Shown piece by piece: positions 1 to 5,630 of a stretch of DNA of 7,735 bases (position 1 is its first letter; each line of letters opens with the position of its first letter). The stretch is from the NCBI GenBank assembly GCA_014763515.1, contig JACXVH010000148.1, forward strand, positions 1 through 7,735, written 5' to 3'. The DNA is from Flavobacteriaceae bacterium (GTDB lineage: Bacteria; Bacteroidota; Bacteroidia; Flavobacteriales; Flavobacteriaceae). The notes under the pieces are model-generated. The model was not told where the DNA came from, searched no databases, and saw only the letters and a list, made by a program, of their open reading frames with translations. Made by a program: the position numbers and the translations under genes.

Positions 1-2
1 AT

Positions 3-425
3 GGTTACCCACATGTGGCATCTAATACTATTTATAACAGTTGCTGGGATAACACTCCTAATTTAACGTATGTATGCGTCGATACTTTTGAGCAAGCAGC
101 CATGGAAGATTATCTGCATAACAGTTGCGGGTTAACCAATGTAATTGTTACAGATAATTGCGCTATGAGTAATGAAAGTTTTACAACAAACAATATTACA
201 ATAGCACCTAACCCTTCAAATGGTATTTTTACACTTAGTTTTACTACTACTTTAGAAAATGCGACAATTAAAGTGTATAATTTATTAGGTCAAGAGGTTT
301 ATATTTTAAAACTAAATAATTTAGACACCTATAATTTAGATTTGAGTGGTTTTACTAGTGGTACTTATTTGTTAAAAATAAATAGCAATAAAAAAATATA
401 CAATTATAAATTATTCAAGAAATAA
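3..425 (+). CDS. T9SS C-terminal sorting-domain protein, 5'-truncated by window edge
   Basis: This is the last 140 residues of a secreted or surface protein. The frame is open to the window edge with no convincing start: the first possible one is an internal GTG at 15, and the ATG at base 1 is out of frame. The final ~75 residues are a typical type A T9SS sorting domain: an IAPNPSNG motif, then IFTLSF, IKVYNLLGQEVY, a LSGFTSGTYLLKI strand and a lysine-rich end (KLFKK). In this family the domain directs export across the outer membrane by the Por secretion system and is then cleaved. The preceding segment (NLTYVCVDTFEQAAMEDYL, then two Cys in CGL and NCAM) resembles the end of the leucine-rich-repeat regions common in flavobacterial T9SS cargo; this is inference because the repeats lie outside the window. 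The function of the mature protein cannot be judged. Confidence 0.88.
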   Translation, partial: GYPHVASNTIYNSCWDNTPNLTYVCVDTFEQAAMEDYLHNSCGLTNVIVTDNCAMSNESFTTNNITIAPNPSNGIFTLSFTTTLENATIKVYNLLGQEVYILKLNNLDTYNLDLSGFTSGTYLLKINSNKKIYNYKLFKK

Positions 426-452
426 AAAAAGCCCTTTTAAAGGGCTTTTTTT
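424..452. terminator. Bidirectional intrinsic terminator between convergent genes
   Basis: A GCCCTT/AAGGGC core with a 3-nt loop (437-439) is extended on both sides by seven A:T pairs (A424-A430 with T446-T452). The structure therefore ends in a U-run when read from either strand. It lies between the convergent T9SS cargo gene and rsmG, overlaps the first bases of both stop regions, and can serve both transcripts. Confidence 0.9.
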
Positions 453-1083
453 ATTTCTTATATTTCACTGGTAAGTACACCACTTTCTTAGTTTCAAAAA
501 ACTCATCTTCAAAAAAATCGGACAGGTTATATAATTGCACATTTTTATAAATAGACAATTCCTCAGTTAAGTCACCTCCTTTTAAATAAAAAATTCCGTT
601 TTTAAACTCTGGATGTTTAGAATCTTTTTTTGTTTTATCTTTTACCCATTTAACAAAATCGGGCATATTGGTTACAGCTCTACTAACAATAAAATCAAAT
701 TCTTCTTTTACTAATTCCGCTCTTTTTTGTTCGGCTTTTACATTTTTTAATCCTAAAGCACTTATAACTTCATTGACTACTTTTATTTTTTTAGCAATCA
801 CATCAATCAAATAAAAATCTACTTCTGGAAATAAAATAGCCAATGGAATACCTGGAAAACCACCACCAGTTCCTACGTCCATAATTTTCATTCCGGGTTC
901 AAACTGAATAATTTTTGCAATACCTAATGAGTGTAAAACATGTCTTGTATAAAGTTCGTCGATATCTTTTCTAGAAATTACATTTATCTTTGCATTCCAT
1001 TCTTCATAAACCGATTGTAACTTTTGAAACTGATGAATCTGATTTTCAGATAAATTAGGGAATTGCCTTAAGATTTCCTCCAT
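451..1083 (-). CDS. rsmG: 16S rRNA (guanine527-N7)-methyltransferase RsmG
   Basis: RsmG (formerly GidB) transfers a methyl group from S-adenosylmethionine to N7 of G527 in 16S rRNA, in the 530 loop of the small subunit. The 210-aa product is of usual family length. Recognisable parts are the N-terminal helical segment with W29-N-AKINVISRKD (to residue 40) and HVLHSL (48-53), the SAM-binding motif I MDVGTGGGFPGIPLAI (68-83), the acidic end of the next strand (LID, D94), the SRAV motif (134-137) and FYLKGGD near 165-171. The ATG at 1083 gives the expected MEEILRQFP start. The gene stands alone, convergent with the T9SS gene and divergent from the desaturase. In other bacteria loss of this enzyme gives low-level streptomycin resistance; here the gene looks intact. 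Confidence 0.96.
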   Translation of the reverse strand: MEEILRQFPNLSENQIHQFQKLQSVYEEWNAKINVISRKDIDELYTRHVLHSLGIAKIIQFEPGMKIMDVGTGGGFPGIPLAILFPEVDFYLIDVIAKKIKVVNEVISALGLKNVKAEQKRAELVKEEFDFIVSRAVTNMPDFVKWVKDKTKKDSKHPEFKNGIFYLKGGDLTEELSIYKNVQLYNLSDFFEDEFFETKKVVYLPVKYKK

Positions 1084-1098
1084 AAAATAAATTTTTCA

Positions 1099-1106
1099 CA
1101 AAAATA
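1099..1106 (-). promoter_or_regulatory. Possible -7 box for rsmG
   Basis: Read on the minus strand this is TATTTTTG, which fits the Bacteroidota -7 consensus TAnnTTTG. It ends 15 nt before the rsmG ATG and would give a very short leader. I see no good TTG -33 element at 17-23 nt spacing, and such AT-rich octamers occur by chance, so support is modest. Confidence 0.35.
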
Positions 1107-1161
1107 CTATTTTTCAATCATAAAATATTGTAATTCTCGTTTAATAGAAAATTATAATAAT

Positions 1162-1169
1162 TATCTTTG
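1162..1169 (+). promoter_or_regulatory. -7 box for desaturase operon
   Basis: TATCTTTG matches TAnnTTTG exactly. A transcript starting about 6-7 nt downstream would begin near 1175, leaving a leader of about 17 nt before the ATG at 1192. This argues against the in-frame TTG at 1177, which would sit almost on the transcription start. The -33 region (around 1137-1144) has no clean TTG. Confidence 0.55.
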
Positions 1170-1191
1170 ACAAAATTTGAATACCTATATT

Positions 1192-2286
1192 ATGGATAAC
1201 AAAACCCCTATATTTTCTAAAACAGATAATCTTAAGTTTTTCAGAACCTTAAACAAACGTGTGAACGATTATTTTAAGGAAAACAACATTAAAAAAACAG
1301 GAAATTGGCAATTACATCTAAAAACTTTTGTAATGTTTGCCATCTTTTTAACACCTTATTTTTTCCTTATAGCAATGGATATGCCCTTTTGGACATATTT
1401 AGTTTTAAATATAATTATTGGAATAGGAATGGCTGGTGTAGGAATGAACGTAATGCACGATGGTAATCATGGTGCTTATTCAACCAAGAATTGGGTAAAT
1501 AAAATAATGGGAGGTAGTATTTACATACTAGCAGGAAATGTTTACAATTGGCAAGTACAACACAATGTATTACATCACACTTACACCAATATTATTGGAC
1601 ATGATGAAGACTTAGATGCTGGAAAAATTATACGTTTTTCTCCTAATGCAAAATGGTATCGTTTTCACAAATTTCAACATTATTACTCAGTTTTTTTATA
1701 CGGATTACTAACTTTCAACTGGGCAATTACTACTGATTTTCTTCAAATGAAACGTTATTTATCTCGTAAATTATCTTATGGTGAGTTTAAAAAACCATCT
1801 ATTCAATGGACGACCTTAGTTATTACTAAAGTTATTTACTTTACAATATGGATTGTTTTACCTATTGCCTTTGGTATTATATGGTGGAAAGTACTTCTAG
1901 GCTTTTTAGTAATGCATTATACCGCTGGATTAATTTTGAGTGTTATATTTCAATTAGCACACGTTGTTGAAGATACAAGCAACCCAGAGCCTAACGAAAG
2001 TAATGAAATGGAAAACACTTGGGCAATTCACCAATTGTTTACAACAGCCAACTTTGCGCCTAAAAATTGGTTGATGAATTGGTATACTGGAGGTTTAAAC
2101 CATCAAATTGAACATCATATTTTCCCAAATATTAGTCATATTCACTATACCAAAATTGGAGAAATTGTAAAACTAACTGCAAAAGAATTTGAATTACCAT
2201 ATTACGAATTCAAAACAACTCGTCAAGCAATTGCCTCACATTTTAAACATTTAAAAGAATTGGGGAAAAAACCACAATTAGCATAA
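1192..2286 (+). CDS. Membrane fatty acid desaturase (acyl-CoA/acyl-lipid type)
   Basis: This is an integral-membrane di-iron enzyme that introduces a double bond into fatty acyl chains using O2 and an electron donor, probably to tune membrane fluidity. I chose the ATG at 1192 (364 aa, MDNKTPIF) over an in-frame TTG at 1177 because of the -7 box at 1162-1169. All three histidine boxes are present: HDGNH (89-93), HNVLHH (124-129) and HQIEHH (304-309) within GGLNHQIEHHIFPNISH. The QIEHH form of the third box is typical of the FADS/DesA3-like branch that includes front-end and linoleoyl-CoA desaturases. Hydrophobic spans near residues 44-64, 66-86, 208-231 and 233-256 fit the usual four-helix topology. 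There is no fused cytochrome b5 domain, so a separate electron donor is needed. Regioselectivity cannot be read from the sequence. The gene is probably co-transcribed with the aminotransferase 25 nt downstream. Confidence 0.92.
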   Translation: MDNKTPIFSKTDNLKFFRTLNKRVNDYFKENNIKKTGNWQLHLKTFVMFAIFLTPYFFLIAMDMPFWTYLVLNIIIGIGMAGVGMNVMHDGNHGAYSTKNWVNKIMGGSIYILAGNVYNWQVQHNVLHHTYTNIIGHDEDLDAGKIIRFSPNAKWYRFHKFQHYYSVFLYGLLTFNWAITTDFLQMKRYLSRKLSYGEFKKPSIQWTTLVITKVIYFTIWIVLPIAFGIIWWKVLLGFLVMHYTAGLILSVIFQLAHVVEDTSNPEPNESNEMENTWAIHQLFTTANFAPKNWLMNWYTGGLNHQIEHHIFPNISHIHYTKIGEIVKLTAKEFELPYYEFKTTRQAIASHFKHLKELGKKPQLA

Positions 2287-2311
2287 ATAATTATAAGTTT
2301 TCAACACAACT

Positions 2312-3499
2312 ATGAACTCTGTATTATCTGAGAGAATTAACAATTTAGCCGTATCGCAAACATTAGCTATGGCCGCTTTAGCAAGAGAGCTAAAAGCACA
2401 AGGAAAAGACATTATTAGCTTAAGCTTAGGTGAACCTGATTTCAATACACCCGACTTTATTAAAGAAGCTGCAAAACAAGCAATTGATGACAATTGGAGC
2501 GCTTATCCACCAGTTGATGGATATGTAGATTTAAAAGAATCAATCTGTAAAAAATTCAAACGCGATAACAATTTAAACTACACTCCATCTCAAATTGTTG
2601 TGTCTACTGGTGCAAAACAATCTTTATACAACATTGCTCAAGTAATGTTAAACGAAGGTGATGAAGTAATCTTACCAGCCCCATATTGGGTAAGTTATTT
2701 TGAAATTATAAAACTTTCAGGCGGAACACCGGTTGAAGTCGCTACTTCAATCGAAACCAACTTTAAAATTACACCTCATCAATTAGAAGCTGCCATTACA
2801 CCAAAAACAAAAATGATGTGGTTCAGTTCACCTTGTAATCCTTCTGGAATGATTTACAGTAAAGCCGAACTAGAAGCATTAGTTGAAGTATTAAGAAAAC
2901 ATCCTCAAATTTATGTAGTTTCAGATGAAATCTACGAACACATTAATTACGTAGGAACATATTGTAGCATTGGTTCAATTCCTGGAATGGAAGACAGAAC
3001 AATAACCGTGAATGGAGTAGCAAAAGCATTTGCTATGACAGGATGGAGAATTGGGTACATGGGAGCACCTGAATTTATTACTAAAGCTTGTAATAAAATT
3101 CAAGGTCAAGTAACAAGTGGTGCCAACTCTATTGCACAACGTGCTACTAAAGCAGCTGTAGAAGCAGATCCATCAGCAATTAAATATATGGTTGAAGCAT
3201 TTGCACACCGTAGAGATGTAGTTTACAATTTATTAAGTGAAATTCCTGGTTTTAAAGTAACTATGCCCGAAGGTGCATTTTATTTCTTCCCAGATGTTTC
3301 TTCATATTTTGACAAAACTATAAAAGGACAAGTAATTAAAGATGCTAATGATTTTGCTATGTTTTTGTTAGCAGAAGCTAATGTTGCAACTGTAACAGGT
3401 GATGCATTTGGAAATCCAAATTGCATACGCCTTTCTTATGCAACCAGCGAAGAATTATTACGCGAAGCCATTAAAAGAATTAAACAAGCTTTATCTTAA
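2312..3499 (+). CDS. Class I PLP-dependent aminotransferase, aspartate aminotransferase-like
   Basis: This cytoplasmic fold-type I transaminase uses pyridoxal phosphate to move amino groups between amino acids and 2-oxo acids. The 395-aa length matches the aspartate aminotransferase subgroup Ib. Visible landmarks are SLGEPDFNTP (38-47), STGAKQSL (98-105), the PLP-ring residues N176 (in NPSG) and D205/Y208 (in SDEIYEH), the Schiff-base lysine K238 in VNGVAKAFAMTGWRIGY with phosphate-binding R246, and the carboxylate-binding R373 in RLSYATS. The lysine context is NGVAK rather than the more usual SFSK, a variation known in this subgroup. Aspartate is the likeliest substrate, but prephenate- or aromatic-active relatives share these motifs, so I assign no symbol. 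The start at 2312 gives the standard N-terminus. It follows the desaturase by 25 nt without a terminator or clear promoter, suggesting one transcript, although the two functions are not obviously related. Confidence 0.94.
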   Translation: MNSVLSERINNLAVSQTLAMAALARELKAQGKDIISLSLGEPDFNTPDFIKEAAKQAIDDNWSAYPPVDGYVDLKESICKKFKRDNNLNYTPSQIVVSTGAKQSLYNIAQVMLNEGDEVILPAPYWVSYFEIIKLSGGTPVEVATSIETNFKITPHQLEAAITPKTKMMWFSSPCNPSGMIYSKAELEALVEVLRKHPQIYVVSDEIYEHINYVGTYCSIGSIPGMEDRTITVNGVAKAFAMTGWRIGYMGAPEFITKACNKIQGQVTSGANSIAQRATKAAVEADPSAIKYMVEAFAHRRDVVYNLLSEIPGFKVTMPEGAFYFFPDVSSYFDKTIKGQVIKDANDFAMFLLAEANVATVTGDAFGNPNCIRLSYATSEELLREAIKRIKQALS

Positions 3500-3506
3500 A
3501 AATATG

Positions 3507-3530
3507 CCCTAAGGAAACTTAGGGTTTTTT
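3507..3530 (+). terminator. Intrinsic terminator after the aminotransferase
   Basis: A perfect 7-bp stem (CCCTAAG 3507-3513 with CTTAGGG 3518-3524) closes a GAAA tetraloop and is followed by six T. It begins 7 nt after the stop codon and ends the desaturase-aminotransferase unit. No A-run precedes it, so it works only on the plus strand. Confidence 0.93.
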
Positions 3531-3537
3531 ATTATTT

Positions 3538-3623
3538 GGGCGTTACCCTTTGGGTCAGGCTTTCGGCACTCGCTTTTTATAGTCACTCTAAAAAAGCTCA
3601 AACAAAGCCTTAATCCTTAACGC
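3538..3623. repeat. Structured intergenic element with GCGTTA/TAACGC ends
   Basis: This 86-bp stretch upstream of purT is visibly richer in G and C than its surroundings and codes for nothing. It opens with GGGCGTTACCC and closes with CCTTAACGC, so GCGTTA (3540-3545) and TAACGC (3618-3623) form short inverted ends. Inside are a small hairpin (ACCC-TTT-GGGT, 3545-3555) and an imperfect one (3572-3597, GCTTTTTATAG against CTCTAAAAAAGC). From memory, similar intergenic sequences (GGGCGTTACCC, GGGTCGGGC, CTTTCGGC, CCCTAACGC) are scattered through many Flavobacteriaceae genomes. Only this copy is visible here, so calling it a dispersed repeat rests on that recollection. Its function is unknown. 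Confidence 0.6.
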
Positions 3624-3648
3624 AATATAACGATCAACAACACAACAA

Positions 3649-4710
3649 ATGAGAAAAAAGATAGTATTATTAGGCTCAGGAGAATTAGGCAAAGAGTTTG
3701 TAATTGCGGCACAACGAATTGGTCAATATGTAGTAGCTGTAGATAGTTATGAAAATGCCCCAGCCATGCAAGTAGCTCATGAATTTGAAGTAATTAACAT
3801 GCTTGATGGAACTGAACCCTCTGCTAAAGCAGCAAACTTTACCATGAATAGAAAAGCAATTCGCGATTTAGCTGCTAAAGATTTAGGCTTAAGAACAGCA
3901 AATTACAGATATGCCACTACAAAAGAAGAATTAGAAAAAGCCGTAACTGAAGTGGGTACACCTTGTGTTGTAAAACCACTAATGAGTTCATCTGGCAAAG
4001 GACAATCTACAATAAAAACAGAAAGCGATATTGAGAAAGCTTGGAATTATGCTGTTGAAGGTTCAAGAGGAGATATTATTGAAGTTATAGTAGAAGCTTT
4101 TGTAAACTTTCACTCGGAAATTACATTATTAACCGTAACTCAAAAAAATGGACTACCTACCTTATTTTGTTCACCTATAGGTCACCGACAAGAACGTGGC
4201 GATTATCAAGAAAGTTGGCAACCTGCAAAAGTTTCTGATAAAGATATTTTAGAAGCCCAAGAAATGGCAAAAAAAGTAACTGAAGCACTTGGCGGAGCTG
4301 GAATTTTTGGAGTAGAATTTTTCTTAACGAATGAAGGTGTTTATTTCTCAGAATTATCTCCTCGCCCACATGATACTGGTATGGTTACACTTGCAGGAAC
4401 ACAAAACTTTAATGAGTTCGAATTACATTTACGTGCTATTTTAGGCTTACCAATTTCTGAAATCACACTAGAAAAAGTGGGGGCAAGTGCTGTTATTTTA
4501 GCATCAGAAAATTCAGACAATCCAACTTTCACTGGAATTGAAAAAATTGCAGCTTTACCAAAAACAGATTTTAGGCTATTTGGTAAACCCACTTCTCGTC
4601 CTTACAGAAGAATGGGAGTTGCTTTAACTTATGACAATTTAAATGCATCTGTTGAAGAGGTAGTTCAAAAAGCAAAAGATGCTGCTTCATTAATACAAGT
4701 GAACAAATAA
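3649..4710 (+). CDS. purT: Formate-dependent GAR transformylase PurT with an internal in-frame deletion
   Basis: PurT is the ATP-grasp enzyme that makes formyl-GAR from GAR, formate and ATP in purine synthesis. Recognisable parts are LLGSGELGKE (7-16), APAMQVAHEFEVINMLDG (39-54), TMNR with ATP-contacting R68, VKPLMSSSGKGQ (108-119), GHRQERGDYQESWQP (178-192), the Mg ligands E223 and E235, SPRPHDTGMVTL (237-248), FGKP (311-314) and YRR (319-321). At 353 aa it is short; E. coli PurT has 392. From memory of the E. coli protein, about 46 residues separate INMLDG from TMNR there, but only ten do here (TEPSAKAANF). The missing ~36 residues include the PEIEAIAT segment carrying Glu-82, which contacts GAR. 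The frame is intact on both sides, with the junction near 3811-3822. The product may be inactive or altered. The leader holds the 3538-3623 element, and I found no -7 box. Confidence 0.9.
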   Translation: MRKKIVLLGSGELGKEFVIAAQRIGQYVVAVDSYENAPAMQVAHEFEVINMLDGTEPSAKAANFTMNRKAIRDLAAKDLGLRTANYRYATTKEELEKAVTEVGTPCVVKPLMSSSGKGQSTIKTESDIEKAWNYAVEGSRGDIIEVIVEAFVNFHSEITLLTVTQKNGLPTLFCSPIGHRQERGDYQESWQPAKVSDKDILEAQEMAKKVTEALGGAGIFGVEFFLTNEGVYFSELSPRPHDTGMVTLAGTQNFNEFELHLRAILGLPISEITLEKVGASAVILASENSDNPTFTGIEKIAALPKTDFRLFGKPTSRPYRRMGVALTYDNLNASVEEVVQKAKDAASLIQVNK

Positions 4711-4728
4711 AAACACTTTATAAATTAG

Positions 4729-4870
4729 AAAAAAAGGTTGTCTCAAAAGTCTGATTCAGTGCCATTCAGAACTTGTTTCAGAATATTAACAATCAGATTT
4801 TCAATAATTTTAGAATCTGAAATTAATTTAGATTGACAAAATTATTAGCTTTGAGACAACCCCTTTTTTT
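4729..4870. terminator. Outer arms of the inverted repeat as a bidirectional terminator
   Basis: The 12-bp outer stem (4736-4747 with 4850-4861) is followed by T4864-T4870 on the plus strand. On the minus strand it is followed by a seven-T run, complementary to A4729-A4735. purT and queE converge here and no other terminator is visible for either gene, so this long hairpin probably ends both transcripts. The wide arm separation makes its efficiency uncertain. Confidence 0.5.
4731..4870. repeat. Nested inverted-repeat intergenic element (MITE-like)
   Basis: This element fills the purT-queE gap. Its outer ends are a perfect 12-bp inverted pair: GGTTGTCTCAAA (4736-4747) and TTTGAGACAACC (4850-4861), flanked by A and T runs. 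Inside lies a second, diverged inverted pair: CATTCAGAACTTGTTTCAGA (4763-4782), and the segment 4814-4835, whose reverse complement reads CAATCTAAATTAATTTCAGA. The inner core resembles a family I recall from many Bacteroidota genomes (CTGAACTTGTTTCAG between inverted arms). It has no coding capacity. The queE stop codon lies in its terminal T-run. Only one copy is in the window, so dispersal is inferred from memory. Confidence 0.7.
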
Positions 4871-5501
4871 ATGGTATATTTAAATATTTATGAGTTTGTA
4901 ATGAAATTCTCCATTTCGGATTTTTCATAACATAATCAATGATTAACGGAGTCATTTCTTCTTTTTTACTCCACTCGGGTTGTAAAAACAAAATAGCATT
5001 GTTATTCACTTTTGCTGCCTGCTCTTCCGCAAACTGAAAATCGTGTTTATTATAAATAATCACTTTTAATTCTTGTGCAATATCATAAGCCTCTTGTACG
5101 GGCAATTTTGTTTTCTTAGGCGATAAACAAAACCAATCCCAATTTCCAGTTACTTTATAAGCTCCTGAAGTTTCAATATGAATACGTAAACCAGCTTCTT
5201 TAAGTCTAGTCGTTAAAACTTTCATATCCCAAGTTAATGGTTCTCCTCCTGTTACTACAACAGTTTCAGCATATTGCTTCGCATTGGCTACAATTTGTTC
5301 TGTAGCAGTAGGAGGATGTAAATCAGCATTCCAACTTTCTTTTACATCACACCAATGACATCCTACATCACAACCACCAATTCTTATAAAATAAGCCGCA
5401 GTTCCTGTATGATAACCTTCACCTTGAATTGTATAAAACTCTTCCATTAAAGGTAACATTTCTCCCTTATCTACAGCTAATTGTATTTCTTTTTTAAGCA
5501 T
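4869..5501 (-). CDS. queE: 7-carboxy-7-deazaguanine synthase QueE (radical SAM)
   Basis: QueE is a radical SAM enzyme that converts 6-carboxy-tetrahydropterin to 7-carboxy-7-deazaguanine, the ring-contraction step on the way to preQ0 and queuosine in tRNA. The 210-aa protein shows FYTIQGEGYHTGTAAYFIR (22-40), the iron-sulfur cluster cysteines C44, C48 and C51 in GGCDVGCHWCD (CX3CX2C), W57 shortly after, TGGEPL (84-89) for SAM binding, HIETSG (108-113), LSPKK (126-130) and the family's C-terminal QTHKYLNIP. Length and ends are complete. The ATG at 5501 follows a perfect -7 box and a leader of roughly 10 nt. No queC, queD or queF is in the window, so the rest of the pathway must be encoded elsewhere. 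The gene is convergent with purT across an inverted-repeat element; despite the shared purine theme, nothing indicates co-regulation. Confidence 0.96.
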   Translation of the reverse strand: MLKKEIQLAVDKGEMLPLMEEFYTIQGEGYHTGTAAYFIRIGGCDVGCHWCDVKESWNADLHPPTATEQIVANAKQYAETVVVTGGEPLTWDMKVLTTRLKEAGLRIHIETSGAYKVTGNWDWFCLSPKKTKLPVQEAYDIAQELKVIIYNKHDFQFAEEQAAKVNNNAILFLQPEWSKKEEMTPLIIDYVMKNPKWRISLQTHKYLNIP

Positions 5502-5518
5502 AATTTTAATCTAGGAGG

Positions 5519-5526
5519 CAAAGTTA
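5519..5526 (-). promoter_or_regulatory. -7 box for queE
   Basis: On the minus strand this reads TAACTTTG, an exact match to TAnnTTTG, 17 nt before the queE ATG. The expected leader is about 10 nt. No convincing TTG -33 element is visible at standard spacing. Confidence 0.55.
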
Positions 5527-5581
5527 CAATATAGAAATTAGATTTTAGGATTTAGATTTCAGAAATATTAAATTGTATAAA

Positions 5582-5612
5582 TTGATTTTTCTTTTCAATT
5601 TAAGTACTTTTG
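5582..5612 (+). promoter_or_regulatory. Bacteroidota-type promoter for the ATPase-cupin operon
   Basis: A TTG -33 core (5582-5584) and a TACTTTTG -7 box (5605-5612) are separated by 20 nt, within the normal range. The transcript should start near 5618, leaving a leader of about 12 nt before the ATG at 5631. This is the best complete promoter in the window. Short AAATTG copies (5570-5575, 5579-5584) and an inverted CAATTT (5596-5601) surround the -33 core and might form an operator, though in AT-rich DNA this could be chance. Confidence 0.65.
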
Positions 5613-5630
5613 ATTTTTAATTTAACCTAA

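Noticed and set aside
1..17. ATG at base 1 or GTG at 15 as the true start of the first gene
   Set aside because: The ATG is out of frame. The GTG is preceded by open frame with no leader or signal peptide, so the gene simply continues upstream.
1177..1191. TTG start extending the desaturase by five residues
   Set aside because: It falls at the predicted transcription start, and the ATG at 1192 gives a normal N-terminus.
2278..2493. Minus-strand open frame of 71 codons
   Set aside because: It lies opposite the start of the aminotransferase, has no family resemblance or promoter, and is explained by the coding frame on the other strand.
4175..4592. Two overlapping minus-strand open frames inside purT
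   Set aside because: They are antisense to strongly conserved PurT motifs and their translations resemble nothing I recognise.
3649..5501. purT and queE as a purine/deazapurine gene cluster
   Set aside because: They are convergent, separated by a repeat element and without other pathway genes, so the proximity is probably incidental.
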